A DNA stretch of 64,000 nucleotides from JAWKSY01 sp041402125 (GTDB lineage Bacteria; Planctomycetota; GCA-002687715; DRQF01): the NCBI GenBank assembly GCA_041402125.1, contig JAWKSY010000006.1, positions 248,001-312,000 on the forward strand. Direction: 5' to 3'. Numbering within the stretch: the stretch's first letter is position 1; every line of letters starts with the position of its first letter. The position numbers and the translations under genes are program-made. This document shows, piece by piece, positions 53,601 through 63,168 of this stretch. Under the pieces are notes generated by a model. The model was not told the origin of the DNA. It made no database searches and saw only the letters and a program-made list of their open reading frames with translations.

Positions 53601-55403
53601 TCAATCGACCTTCAGGATGACGAGATTCGTCAGCTCGATACCGCCCTGCCCGTCGGACATCGCGCCCTGGAAGCTCACCTCCAGCGGGACCGGGATACCG
53701 GGAAGCAGTCCGGACGACCACGGCGCGGGGTAGGACGCGATCAGCTGGGGGCACGGGAGGCCGAAACCGTTGTCGGTGAGCGTGAAGAGCAGGCCCGAGA
53801 GCCACGGGGCCAGCGGGCACGGGACGATCGCCATCTCCCCGAGGCCGAAGGGAAGACTGACCGGGTCGAGGTAGCCGGGAACGCCGATGACGCCGAAGAC
53901 GGCGAAGCCGGCCCCGGCCGTGCCGAGAGGCGGCAGCATCTCGAAACTGAGCGGCTGCCCGACCTGGGCCAGAACGCGCCGATCGACGCCGCCGTCGTCG
54001 CCGAGGATGCGGAGCGTTCGGAGCTCCTCCCCCGCCCCGTCAACGAACCGGCTCCGCGCGGCCGGGTGGATCGCGATGTCCACGAGCTCATCGGCCCCGA
54101 TGTCCACGCCTCCACCGGCGACGCGGAGTTCGCCCTCGAGGTCCATCGGCGGCGTCCCGGCGGGAGCCGAGGTCCAGAGATTCGAGGCATCACCCGCATC
54201 GATGGCGGGCGAGCCGAAGCTCAGCCGGTAGTCGCCCGCCGCCGCGTCGCGAAACATCGGGTCGGAACCGCTCACGTTCGCGAAGGAGAGAGTCGAGCTT
54301 CCCCCGAGGCCGCTCCAGCCCTGAATGATCGAGTCGGACACGACAACGAGTCCCGGATTCCGGCCCTGCGCGACCTCATTGGGCCCGTTGTTCCAAAAGA
54401 TGCAGTTGTCGATCTCACTGGTCGGGAGACCGGCGGATGAACTCAAGACGCACCCATAGCCGATTCCGCTCATGTTGCCGGACACGGTCGTGTTCCGCAT
54501 CCGCAGGGAGACGCCAGACAGGATCGCCCCGACGAAGGGAGCGCTGTTCCCGGTGATGAGACAGTCCTCTATCTCATAGGTGGCTGCTGAGCCTCCCGAC
54601 AGGTAGATTCCCCCGGCCGTCGTTCCGGCCACGTTACCTCTGATCACGCACCGACGAAGATGAAGGCCGCCAGAAGGTGCTCGAATTCCACCTCCGGACC
54701 CGCTCCCAGAAGGTGAAACCGCCACGTTGTTCGCGATGACGCAATCAGCCGCGTACAAGACATCCACGTGGATGCCGCCGCAGGCGTTCCCGACGACCTC
54801 GCACCCGAACAGGTTGACGAAGGCCCCGGTGTTTCCCGCGATGGCGTGGGTCGGCGAGGTGTTCCCCGTCACGAGGCAATCCTCGAGAGTGCACTCGGCC
54901 TGGAGAAAGATGCCGACCGCGGCCCCGGCCTGCCCCGAACTGCCGGTGATCGTGCAGTTCTCCAACCGGGGGTGCGGCATGCCGGCCGATGTCTGGTTGC
55001 CGAGCACGGCAACGGCTCCACCCACCGTGAGCATCGAGCCGAAGGTGCCGATGGCGAAGGTGTGTCCCACGCCGTTCGTGAGCGTGAACCCGCGAAGGAT
55101 CGCCGCCTGCCCTTCTCCGTTCGCGAACACGACGGCCGCTCCGACACCGCCCGCATCGATGACCGACAGCCCCGGCCCCGCGCCCTCGACCAGGATCTCC
55201 TTTCCGAGGAAGTCGAGGTTCTCGAAGTAGGTCCCGGCCGCGACGAGAACAGTGTCTCCGTCCATGCTCGCGGCGATCGCCGACTGGATCGTCGGGGTCG
55301 CCGCCGACGGGACGGTGAACATCGTCTGACCGGCGGCATCGGTCGCGAACCCCGCGACGATGGCGGCGAGCACCCGGAGCCATGGGGAACGGAAGCTGGT
55401 CAT
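53601..55403 (-). CDS. Secreted right-handed parallel beta-helix protein
   Basis: A 600-residue protein. The ATG at 55403 follows GGAGAGG; about 85 residues of longer frame upstream are shadow. The signal peptide is RVLAAIVAGFATDAAGQ. The N-cap TIQSAIAASMDGDTVLVAAGTYFENLDFLGKEI is the standard start of planctomycete beta-helix proteins (DUF1565/pectate-lyase-like). About ten rungs follow (LENCTITGSSGQAGAAV, LEDCLVTGNTS, LRRCVIRGNVAG, IEDCLITGNSAPF, MRNTTVSGNMSG). The closing segment DYRLSFGSPAIDAGD and the shared C-terminal domain (GLGEMAIVPCPLAPWLSG...LTNLVILKVD) complete it. Catalytic residues of polysaccharide lyases were not identified, so it may be structural or glycan binding. Confidence 0.85.
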   Translation of the reverse strand: MTSFRSPWLRVLAAIVAGFATDAAGQTMFTVPSAATPTIQSAIAASMDGDTVLVAAGTYFENLDFLGKEILVEGAGPGLSVIDAGGVGAAVVFANGEGQAAILRGFTLTNGVGHTFAIGTFGSMLTVGGAVAVLGNQTSAGMPHPRLENCTITGSSGQAGAAVGIFLQAECTLEDCLVTGNTSPTHAIAGNTGAFVNLFGCEVVGNACGGIHVDVLYAADCVIANNVAVSPSGSGSGGGIRAPSGGLHLRRCVIRGNVAGTTAGGIYLSGGSAATYEIEDCLITGNSAPFVGAILSGVSLRMRNTTVSGNMSGIGYGCVLSSSAGLPTSEIDNCIFWNNGPNEVAQGRNPGLVVVSDSIIQGWSGLGGSSTLSFANVSGSDPMFRDAAAGDYRLSFGSPAIDAGDASNLWTSAPAGTPPMDLEGELRVAGGGVDIGADELVDIAIHPAARSRFVDGAGEELRTLRILGDDGGVDRRVLAQVGQPLSFEMLPPLGTAGAGFAVFGVIGVPGYLDPVSLPFGLGEMAIVPCPLAPWLSGLLFTLTDNGFGLPCPQLIASYPAPWSSGLLPGIPVPLEVSFQGAMSDGQGGIELTNLVILKVD

Positions 55404-56018
55404 GTATGCCTCTCCAACCGGATGCGCACGATGAGCGCCAGGACGCATCGCGCTCCATGGGCTGAGTTCAGGCAGGAGGGGCGGCGGCATCACGCCCGAT
55501 GAAGCTCGCCGGACGGATGATGGCCGGGGACGCGGTCCAACGTCCAGAGTCAAGCAGAGGAGCCGCGAGAAGAGTGTCACGAGAGAGCTCCTCGGAGCCT
55601 GGTGGTGACGAGGGGACATCGCCAGCCGCGCGGCCGGTCGTGTCCGTCCGCTCGCATGCAAGACGAGAGATGTCCGCTCGCCGCAACCCGAGCCCCCTCC
55701 GGGCCTTCAGCTCGGTGGGGATGTGGGCAGGCCGTCAGCGGGGGCTGAGGGACTCCCGTGATTCGCGCCCCCGAGGTGGGTCAGCTCCCCGGACCGGACC
55801 ACCAGCCCCCGGCGGAGCGAATGATGAGGACCCCGCCTTCGGGGCGCTTTCTGCCACCCTCTCGAGGAAGCGCCATCGTCGAAGATGCACCTTCGCGCTC
55901 GTAGGCTTCCGAGGACGCCCGCCTTCCGCAGGCCGGACGAAGAAGGACAGGTGGGTTCAGAGGGCCGGCACCGAGCCGCTGGGAAGGCCCAACGTGATTG
56001 GCCGACATCTCGGGCAGG
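55404..56018. other. 615-base intergenic region
   Basis: No convincing gene: the longest forward frame here is arginine- and serine-rich with no ribosome site. A short CCCCG-CCTT-CGGGG hairpin at 55830-55843 may be part of a terminator for the leftward gene ending at 56019, but no T-run follows. Confidence 0.4.
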
Positions 56019-57815
56019 TCACTCGACGACCACGACGACGCCATTCGTCACGCCCAGCGTTCCGTCGGCCCGGGTGACGACGCCTTGCACCGTGAACCGG
56101 ACCGGAATCCCGAGAGGGGGGATCGTCGGAGAGGTCCAGGGCGCCGGATAGGAGCCGATGAGCTGCCCGCACGGCAGGGGCGTGACGTTGTTCGTGAGCG
56201 TGAAGAACACGTCTCCCCAGAACGGGACCAGGGGACAGGGCGCGAAAGCCATCGTCCCGATTCCCGATGGCAAGGTCGTCGCCGCGTCGAGCGAAGGCAC
56301 GCCAAGGGCCCCGAAGATCGCGAAGGGGCTTCCTCCGGTCGCCCCCGGCGGCGACGCCATCGCGAACGAGAGTGATTGCGACGGACTGACGTCGACTCGC
56401 CGCGCGGAGTCACCGGAACTGCCGTTGACCGTCAGGAGATCGACCGGTGCTCCGAGAGGGCCGAGGACTCCGCCGGCCATCGTCGAGGACAGCCCCACGA
56501 AGGTGCACTCGTCCACGCCCATGTCGATCACTCCGAACTGCGGCCTCGGATCGCCATCGAGTCCGTCGAGATGCGGCGTCGTCAGGCCCGTGGCGAGGGC
56601 ATTCGACCCGGCGTCGACACAGGGCGATCCGGGGTCGAGATGGAAGTCCCCGGCCGAAGCGTCGACGAAGAGAGGATCCAGATCGAAGTTCCCCGGGCCG
56701 GGGGCACCTCCCTCGACGCAGCAGAACTCGTAGGTCGCGCCGCCGACCTGCGGAGCCGTAAAGTTCGTCGGGTTGGGGCCATGTCCGCGCAGGATGCAGT
56801 TGCGAAAGGCGAAGGCCCCGAAGCCCGCGCACCAGATGAGACTCCCCACGGGAGCCGTGTTCCCGTAGAAGGTGCTTCCTCGTACGTCGAGGTATCCGAA
56901 CGAATCGGAATGGAGAGCCCCGCCGAGCACCCCGGCCGAGTTGTTTGCAATGAGGCAATCCTCGAGGAGGACGGGGAGATTCGCGTAGGCGCCCCCGAGG
57001 AGGATCCCGCCTGCATACGACACCGCCGAGTTTCCCGTGATCCTCGTCCGTCGAACGACATGAGACGGCCCCAGGAGGACCACCCCGGTTCCGGAGTTGT
57101 TGCTGATGTCGCAGTCCTCGATCAGAGATGGCGAGTTGCCGTCCTCGATCGAGACTCCGGCATGCAGATTCCCGTCCACCGTCACCCGCCTCAAGATCAA
57201 CATGGAGTTGAGGCAGGCATGGATGGAAGCGCCGGCCGTCGGCGGGGAAGTCGACAGCCCCAAGGGGTCGACGTTCGAGTTGGCCGTCACGTGAACATCT
57301 TCGAGGGTCGCACGCGCGAAGCCGAAGACGAACACGCCGCTCCCGAGCGTCGCGAAGTTCCCCACGATCTCACAGTTCCGGATGACGGGATCGGTGAACG
57401 GAAACGTGTACCCGACCGACGACCCGTAAACCAACACGCCGCCCCCGGACCAGAAGCACACCAGACCCTGACAGACGGAATCCCCCCTTCCCGACTGGAT
57501 CGTGAAGCCCTCGAGGATCGCGCCCGGCCCCTCGCCCGAGGCGAAGCGGACGCCCGGACCCGCATCGCCGGCGTCCAGGATCGTCACCCCCGGTCCCTGC
57601 CCGATGACATGGACGTCCTTCCCGAGGAAGTCGATCCGCTCGTTCCAGGTCCCGGCGCCGACGAGGATGATGTCGCCGGGGCTGGACGCCGTGATCGCGA
57701 ACTGAATCGAGGAAGCGGGCGTCGGGACGTTCCAGATCGCCTGCACCTGTCCGACGCCGATCGGCGAGAGCACGCCGAACAGCATGATGAGAGATGACCA
57801 GATCTTCGAGTTCAT
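56019..57815 (-). CDS. Secreted right-handed parallel beta-helix protein
   Basis: A 598-residue protein with an ATG at 57815 and AGGGG upstream. The signal sequence is SSLIMLFGVLSPIGVGQ. The N-cap SIQFAITASSPGDIILVGAGTWNERIDFLGKD has the same design as its two neighbours. Rungs include IRNCEIVGNFATLGSG, LEDVHVTANSN, IEDCDISNNSGTGV, LEDCLIANNSAG and FRNCILRGHG. Then comes the LDPLFVDASAGDFHLDPGSP closing motif and the common C-terminal domain (GIGTMAFAPCPLVPFWGD...). It is the middle member of a three-gene beta-helix cluster; the next gene is divergent. Confidence 0.85.
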   Translation of the reverse strand: MNSKIWSSLIMLFGVLSPIGVGQVQAIWNVPTPASSIQFAITASSPGDIILVGAGTWNERIDFLGKDVHVIGQGPGVTILDAGDAGPGVRFASGEGPGAILEGFTIQSGRGDSVCQGLVCFWSGGGVLVYGSSVGYTFPFTDPVIRNCEIVGNFATLGSGVFVFGFARATLEDVHVTANSNVDPLGLSTSPPTAGASIHACLNSMLILRRVTVDGNLHAGVSIEDGNSPSLIEDCDISNNSGTGVVLLGPSHVVRRTRITGNSAVSYAGGILLGGAYANLPVLLEDCLIANNSAGVLGGALHSDSFGYLDVRGSTFYGNTAPVGSLIWCAGFGAFAFRNCILRGHGPNPTNFTAPQVGGATYEFCCVEGGAPGPGNFDLDPLFVDASAGDFHLDPGSPCVDAGSNALATGLTTPHLDGLDGDPRPQFGVIDMGVDECTFVGLSSTMAGGVLGPLGAPVDLLTVNGSSGDSARRVDVSPSQSLSFAMASPPGATGGSPFAIFGALGVPSLDAATTLPSGIGTMAFAPCPLVPFWGDVFFTLTNNVTPLPCGQLIGSYPAPWTSPTIPPLGIPVRFTVQGVVTRADGTLGVTNGVVVVVE

Positions 57816-58277
57816 CGGCAAGACACCCCTACCAGCGTCGATTCGAACCGCGTACCGGATCTTGAGACCGTCGTGAGCGGCATGAGAATCCGCGGTGCTA
57901 GCGGCACCGCGCGGGCCGAGCCTCCGAAACAGGACTCGTCATGGGCCCGGGCCCTTCGGACCTCTCTGGTCGAAACTACACCACCGCATTCACCGGACTC
58001 GACCCAAATCGCTATCCGGAAGGCGCGAGAGGACTGACGGCGCAAACGCTCAGACACCAGTTGATGCCGACGCATCGAGGACGATCACGCGTCAATACAC
58101 ATCGTCTTCGAAACCGCATGTTCTGCGGTGGCGCGGCGATCGATTGCGGTCGCCGCCGAATCAGAGGCGGCGCCACTGATAACCGCTTCCGACCTGGATT
58201 CGCGCCGGGGTATGCTCGGGATGACACGTCGGTTCAGGCCCGGCAGAGTCCGCTTCCCCATCAGCCGAGTGGCGCAC
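57816..58277. other. Divergent intergenic region between two beta-helix genes
   Basis: 462 bases with no supported gene. The central part (about 57960-58130) is richer in A and T than the flanks and probably holds the promoters of both divergent genes, but no box close to consensus was identified. Confidence 0.4.
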
Positions 58278-60122
58278 ATGCCGAAGCTCATTCTCATCGC
58301 TCTCGCGACGCTCGTCCTCGGCGGGCTCGCCGGCGCCCAGGTGACGATCTACGTGGATGCGGCGGCGACGCCGGGCGGCAACGGAACCGTCGCGAGCCCC
58401 TTCGCCCTGATTCAGGACGGCATCAACGCGGCTATCGATGGAGACACGGTTCAGGTCGCAGCAGGCACGTACTTCGAGAGCATCGACTACGCGGGAAGGG
58501 CGATCTCAGTCGTCGGCGCGGGCCCCGACGCCTCGACGATCGACGGATCGTCCGGCTCGATCTCCACCGTCCGGATGATCGGACCGTTCGCAACGAGCGC
58601 TTCGCTCCAGGGATTCACCGTGACCGGCGGAACCAATGGGTGGCTGGATCCAGCACTTTCGTCGTCAATCTTCATCCCGTCCGGCGGCGGCATCTTCATC
58701 CAGAATCCAACGGGCATGGCGACTGCAGCAGTGGTTGCAGACTGTCACATCACAGGGAATTCCGCTCCCGTAGGAGGCGGGATCTTTGCTGCAGGATCCG
58801 GGCTAGCTGCGTCCTTCTTGAATTGCGTGATCGACTCAAATACATCGAGCTTCTTTGGCGGTGGTGCCGCTGTAGGCGCAACTCATGTGATTTTCGAGGG
58901 CTGCGAAGTTCGAAACAACTCGTCGATACGCGGCGCTGGCATTGATGCCGGCGCCTTTGGGCACCTGGAGATCCGAAGCAGCGTGATCGAGAGCAACGTC
59001 GCACATCATCCGACGGCAGGCGCTCAGGCCCTCGGCGCGGGGATCAACGCCGAGGTCGCGATCGTCACGTTGAAGCGGACACAGATCATCAACAACCACG
59101 CGACGAGCGACTACTCGCTCTACGGAGGCGTTCGCCTGACGACCTCGTCCTTGTCAACCGCGCCGGACAACCTCCACATCGAGAACTGCCTCATCGCGGG
59201 CAACTCATCGGGCGGCTATTCGGTGTTCTTGTCCGGCGGAGGCGACCTGTCGAATACGACGATCGCTGACAACACCATCACCGGAGTGGTCTACCCGACG
59301 GTCTCGGTCCTCGTGGCTGCCTTGAACTCCTCGATGCTGTCGTGTCGGAACCTGATCGTTTTCGGGAACTCGGCCACCGAACTCCTCGTCTCCCCGAACA
59401 CCGTCCAGAACGTCAGCATCGCCAGCTCGAATATCCCGGGCGGCTACACCGGCCCAGGCAATGTCGATCTCGACCCCCTCTTCGTGGATTCCACCTCCGG
59501 GGACTTTCGACTGCGCTTCGACTCCCCCCTCATCGACGCGGGTGACAATGCTGCCGTCATGCCGCCGCAAATCGACCTCGATGGTCGCCCCCGCGTCCTC
59601 AATCAATTCGTGGACATGGGGGCCTACGAGTCCGATGACATCGCCAACCACGCCTCGGCGGCCGGGACGCTCGTCGATCCCGCCGATGGTTCGCCCTTCC
59701 GCGCCCTGAGCGCGAACGGAGACGACGGCGGCCCCGACTACCGCGTGACCGTCCCGGCCTTTTCGCCCTGGTCGTTCAGCTTCACTTCGCCGCCCTGGAT
59801 GATGCCGCATCCGGACTTCGCGATCTTCGGGGCGCTGGCCGAGGCCACGATCGAGACGGTCGTCAGCGTCCCCCTCGGCATCGGCGACATGTCGTTCCTC
59901 CCCTGTCCCCTCGCTCCGCAGTTCGAGGGGCCGGTCTTCACGCTCACGAGCACCGTGCCGTTGCCCTGCAACGAAGTTCTTCCTTCGGTGCCCGGACCGA
60001 GCTGGACGACGCCGATCATCCCGGGGCTGCCCGCCCCGCTCGACATCTCCTTCCAGGGAGTCCTGCTCGATGCGACGGGCGCCGTTCACAGGACGAACCT
60101 GCTGATGATCAACATCCGCTGA
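58278..60122 (+). CDS. Secreted right-handed parallel beta-helix protein
   Basis: A 614-residue protein. The ATG at 58278 starts a signal peptide (LILIALATLVLGGLAGAQ); the frame upstream is shadow. The N-cap TPGGNGTVASPFALIQDGI and DGDTVQVAAGTYFESIDYAG is the DUF1565-like start. Rungs include VADCHITGNSAPVGGGIF, FLNCVIDSNTSSFFGGG, FEGCEVRNNSSIRGAGI, IRSSVIESN and IENCLIAGNSSGG. The closing motif VDLDPLFVDSTSGDFRL and the shared C-terminal domain follow; the last about 140 residues are very close to those of the truncated gene at 2-802 (for example PLGIGDMSFLPCPLAPQFEG against PLGIGEMAFLPCPLAPQFEG). The two genes are recent paralogues 58 kb apart. Base composition inside the helix region is less GC-rich than in neighbouring genes. 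Confidence 0.87.
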   Translation: MPKLILIALATLVLGGLAGAQVTIYVDAAATPGGNGTVASPFALIQDGINAAIDGDTVQVAAGTYFESIDYAGRAISVVGAGPDASTIDGSSGSISTVRMIGPFATSASLQGFTVTGGTNGWLDPALSSSIFIPSGGGIFIQNPTGMATAAVVADCHITGNSAPVGGGIFAAGSGLAASFLNCVIDSNTSSFFGGGAAVGATHVIFEGCEVRNNSSIRGAGIDAGAFGHLEIRSSVIESNVAHHPTAGAQALGAGINAEVAIVTLKRTQIINNHATSDYSLYGGVRLTTSSLSTAPDNLHIENCLIAGNSSGGYSVFLSGGGDLSNTTIADNTITGVVYPTVSVLVAALNSSMLSCRNLIVFGNSATELLVSPNTVQNVSIASSNIPGGYTGPGNVDLDPLFVDSTSGDFRLRFDSPLIDAGDNAAVMPPQIDLDGRPRVLNQFVDMGAYESDDIANHASAAGTLVDPADGSPFRALSANGDDGGPDYRVTVPAFSPWSFSFTSPPWMMPHPDFAIFGALAEATIETVVSVPLGIGDMSFLPCPLAPQFEGPVFTLTSTVPLPCNEVLPSVPGPSWTTPIIPGLPAPLDISFQGVLLDATGAVHRTNLLMINIR

Positions 60123-60180
60123 GCTCTTCTCGCCGAGCGTCGGACGCGCCCCAACGCTTCAGGCGGATCGCTAACAGCGA

Positions 60181-60633
60181 TCAGGCACCCAGGAACGAGA
60201 ACCAGTCGTCAACCGAGACGTCTTCTTCGACGCGCCACGAGGCGAGGAAGTGGATCATGTCCCTCGTGAACAAGAAGTCCCCGGTCGCCGTCGCGCGCCG
60301 TCGGACCGATTCGACGGCCCGGCTCAGCCGCTGAAGCACCGCGGGACTCGGGTGTCGCCAGATGGGAACCCAGACGCGCCCCGAGGTCTGCTTCAGGTCA
60401 CCAAGCTGCTGAAGGAGCCCATCGACGCTCCCTGACGGGAGATCGAACAGACGAAAGATCCGGTCCTCAAGATCATCCTGATTCTCCCGTTCCGCAACGA
60501 GCTCGAACCAGAACTCCCGCTCGGGAGTCTCGAGAGCGCAGACGCCCGCGCGCGGTCCATCATACCAGTCGAAGATGATCGCCCTGCGCGTCACCCAGCG
60601 AGCGATATCGACTCTGGTCGGTCGCAATCCCAT
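60181..60633 (-). CDS. Small hypothetical protein (immunity-array candidate)
   Basis: A 150-residue protein. AAGGAGGTG abuts the ATG at 60633; a TTG two codons on has better spacing and may be the true start. It has no signal peptide. Sequence: ARWVTRRAIIFDWYDGPRAGVCAL, EFWFELVAERENQDDLEDRIFRLFDLP and a helical C-terminus ending VDDWFSFLGA, rich in W and F like many single-domain immunity proteins. No family was recognised. It is the last gene of a same-strand run that ends upstream with an Imm21 gene. Confidence 0.55.
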   Translation of the reverse strand: MGLRPTRVDIARWVTRRAIIFDWYDGPRAGVCALETPEREFWFELVAERENQDDLEDRIFRLFDLPSGSVDGLLQQLGDLKQTSGRVWVPIWRHPSPAVLQRLSRAVESVRRRATATGDFLFTRDMIHFLASWRVEEDVSVDDWFSFLGA

Positions 60634-60885
60634 CACCTCCTTGCCCGACAGAGGGCGTCGATGAACGAATCCTATATCCCCACCCGGACCTGGGTCGATG
60701 GCGCCTTCACCTGACGGGGAATTCGACAAGCTCCCCGCCTTGCCGCGAAGCCCGCGGATCGAGGCCCGGCCCTACGAGAGGCCGGTCGTTACCAGGTCAG
60801 AAGCGGTCGCCGAGTTGGGCGAGGACGCGATCAGCGAGGGGGCGCATTCGTCGGCGGTCGGATGCGGTGGCCGGTGCGTCGGCCC

Positions 60886-61194
60886 CTACGACTTCCTCGT
60901 CGAAGGCGACCGATTCGACCGTCGAAGGTACCAGATGCCAAACAGCAGCCCGAGAACGGCGCCAAGCAGCGACAGTGCGGCGACCGTGACCGGAAGCTCG
61001 ATCCAGAAGACGCGATTGAGGAGCCTCTCAAGCCGATCGCTCGGCTCGGGGCCTCCCTTGAGATTCACCTGGTTCAACGCCACCAGGACCGCGAAGATCG
61101 CGATCACGCCGCTCGCCCCCGCGACCAGCCCAGCCGCCGTGAACAAGGCGAGCAGAAGACCTCTCACCATGCTCTTGGTCTTCGCGCCGCCCAT
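60886..61194 (-). CDS. Small membrane protein, hypothetical
   Basis: A 102-residue protein with two transmembrane helices (GLLLALFTAAGLVAGASGVI and LPVTVAALSLLGAVLGLLFGIW) and a charged loop GGPEPSDRLERLLNRVFW between them. The C-terminal tail is basic (LRRSNRSPSTRKS). The ribosome site is weak. No family was recognised. Confidence 0.5.
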   Translation of the reverse strand: MGGAKTKSMVRGLLLALFTAAGLVAGASGVIAIFAVLVALNQVNLKGGPEPSDRLERLLNRVFWIELPVTVAALSLLGAVLGLLFGIWYLRRSNRSPSTRKS

Positions 61195-61408
61195 GACCGC
61201 GGCTGCCGGCCCGCCCCGTGTGGACTTGCCGGCAGCCCGTTTCGAAGCCTACCCCGACAGCTTCCCCCGTTTCGAGGGGTCTCCGGGAGCGGGGGCTGAA
61301 GGGGGCTCGTCCGCGGCAAGACTCGAGGCCCGACACGGAAAAGGCGGACGAGGGGCAAGACGTGGAGCACGCTCAGCGGAGGCAGATTCCATGAGCCATC
61401 GCGGCGAC

Positions 61409-62050
61409 TCATCGCAAGACCCAGGTCCCGAGGACGACTCCACTCGAAGTGCCCTCGACATGCAGCTCGCCGAGCCTGAGGCTCACGTCGAGCCACTCCG
61501 TCCTCATCCTCTGCTCGATCTCCTCAGCATCGATGTTCCTCGCATCGCCGACCAGACCCCCATCGGCATCGAAGACGATGCGCCGCGCACTGTCGGATCC
61601 CCACTCCCCCCACGGCCCCAGGAGGAATCTCTCTCCGCTCTTGCTCGTCTCGCCGCTCCATCCCTCGAGGCGCTCTCCATGGCGTAGAGCTCGGTGAAGG
61701 TCATCACCATGCCGCTCGAGATAGAGCCACACGCAGAAGTCGTCGACCTTCCAGTTCGACCAGGTCAGAAACACCGCGAGCGCGAGCGCCGACAAGACGA
61801 CGAACGGATTCCGGCGCCTGACGCCATCGATCGCTCCGACGATGAACAGCATCACGATCCAGACCAGGCCGCCGAGCGGCAAGAGAAGGGAAGCCAGGAT
61901 CGGCCAGGTGTTGGGAACGATCGAGAAGCACTGCGTCATGCAGAACAGGAAGGCAACGAACGCCACCGCCGAGTAGGCCAACAGGCCGCCCACCGGAGAG
62001 GTGAGCTTCTGATACCAGCGCTCTGAGCCCGTGGTCGCCGGTTCCGTCAT
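61409..62050 (-). CDS. Membrane protein of unknown function
   Basis: A 213-residue protein. The ATG at 62050 follows GAGAGG at nine bases. Three hydrophobic segments lie in the N-terminal half (LLAYSAVAFVAFLFCMTQC, PILASLLLPLGGLVWIVMLFI, PFVVLSALALAVFLTW). The soluble C-terminal domain is rich in Trp, Gly and Arg (RFLLGPWGEWGSDSARRIVF, MRTEWLDVSLRLGELHVEG). No family was recognised. It could be a membrane-bound immunity protein given its neighbours, but that is only context. Confidence 0.55.
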   Translation of the reverse strand: MTEPATTGSERWYQKLTSPVGGLLAYSAVAFVAFLFCMTQCFSIVPNTWPILASLLLPLGGLVWIVMLFIVGAIDGVRRRNPFVVLSALALAVFLTWSNWKVDDFCVWLYLERHGDDLHRALRHGERLEGWSGETSKSGERFLLGPWGEWGSDSARRIVFDADGGLVGDARNIDAEEIEQRMRTEWLDVSLRLGELHVEGTSSGVVLGTWVLR

Positions 62051-62262
62051 CGAAGGCACCTCTCCCCGCTGGCCTCGGCATCGTCGATCGTCGTGCCCGA
62101 AGGGCCGAGCCCGACGGGAATGCTATCCCACGACTCCCTCCGACCGCGAACGATCTCTGGAGATGGGGAGGCGTCGGGGGCGAGCGCGCGAAGCGGCGCA
62201 CTTGTCGGAGGATGCGGGGTTCGGCGCGAGCGCGCATTCAAGCAGCTTGGGACGGGGCGCGC

Positions 62263-62655
62263 TCAGCCACGGCCGCCATCTTGGACCAACGTCGCGATGA
62301 GCAGACTCGGATCGTTCGGTTCGACCGGACACCAACCGCCTTCGGTCAGTCGTTCAAACTGTTGATGTCGTCGAGCTCCGTCCCCGCGGAGGACGGCCCG
62401 CACCGGCGAGACCCAATCGTGCTGGCACTGAGGCAGTGGATCACCGATGTCCACCCAGGCCCCTGCCTCCACCCCGAGGTCCGCGCAGAAGCTCTTCGCA
62501 TCCGCGACCGAGGAGAACCAGTGGTCGAACTCGCAGGGGCCATCGACCTCGGACCTGCGGCCGAAGACGTAGACCCCCTCGCCATCGGTCTCGGACACGA
62601 TCAGCCATCGCACGCCGTCTTCGTTCTGCCTCGCTCTCGCGATCCAGCGACTCAA
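62263..62655 (-). CDS. Small hypothetical protein (immunity-array candidate)
   Basis: A 130-residue protein with a TTG start at 62655, supported by GGAGGGG seven bases upstream. Motifs: RWLIVSETDGEGVYVFGRRS, FDHWFSSVADAKSFCADLG (alpha-helix) and AWVDIGDPLPQCQHDWVSPV. The compact single domain without signal peptide is typical of small immunity-like genes. The family was not identified. Confidence 0.55.
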   Translation of the reverse strand: MSRWIARARQNEDGVRWLIVSETDGEGVYVFGRRSEVDGPCEFDHWFSSVADAKSFCADLGVEAGAWVDIGDPLPQCQHDWVSPVRAVLRGDGARRHQQFERLTEGGWCPVEPNDPSLLIATLVQDGGRG

Positions 62656-62729
62656 GGAGGTGCCCCTCCGCCTGCGGTAGCGTGAAGGATCCTACATCGT
62701 CTCGCGCCAGGCGGGGCGATTGGTCGTCA

Positions 62730-63119
62730 TCAAGCGTTCGGCCCCAGATCTAAGTCGGTAAAATCGTAGACCTGAAGATCCAGCGCAATCTCGAGCGCAG
62801 CGAGGTCGGCCAATCGGGCCCCGGAAAGGTGGAGTCCAACCTGGCGCTTTCCGTACACGGCACAGCCAAACTGGACTGGTAGCGTCGTCGACCGCGTTCT
62901 GATCAGGTGAGCGGCATGCAGCATCAGCCTGAAGGTGCGATCGACGTGCGCATCCAGGTCGACGCCTTCAGCGCGAGACGAGAGCCTGAAGTATCGCTCT
63001 CCAAACATGACTCGATCGTCGATCTCCAGCTGCTCCCTCGCGGCAAGCTCGCGCGCCTCTGCAGGGAGCGAAAACTTCTCGGGCACGGGCCCGATCGTGA
63101 GGACCACGAATGTACTCAT
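62730..63119 (-). CDS. Small hypothetical protein, DUF4279-like immunity candidate
   Basis: A 129-residue protein. The ATG at 63119 follows GAGGAC. N-terminus STFVVLTIGPVPEKFSLPAEA, centre YFRLSSRAEGVDLDAHVDRTFRLM, C-terminus LHLSGARLADLAALEIALDLQVYDF. The split arrangement of a first strand, a two-residue-paired domain and a final helix-strand recalls DUF4279-type proteins found in immunity arrays; this assignment is tentative. It starts 50 bases after the Imm21 gene on the same strand and is likely co-transcribed. Confidence 0.6.
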   Translation of the reverse strand: MSTFVVLTIGPVPEKFSLPAEARELAAREQLEIDDRVMFGERYFRLSSRAEGVDLDAHVDRTFRLMLHAAHLIRTRSTTLPVQFGCAVYGKRQVGLHLSGARLADLAALEIALDLQVYDFTDLDLGPNA

Positions 63120-63168
63120 GAGACGTCCTCGATGTTCAGGCCGGTCGGTCGCGGCGTTGGCGCGCCAA

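Noticed and set aside
55499..56077. 192-codon rightward frame in the gap between beta-helix genes
   Set aside because: Arg/Ser/Pro-rich, no ribosome site, and runs antisense into the end of the neighbouring gene.
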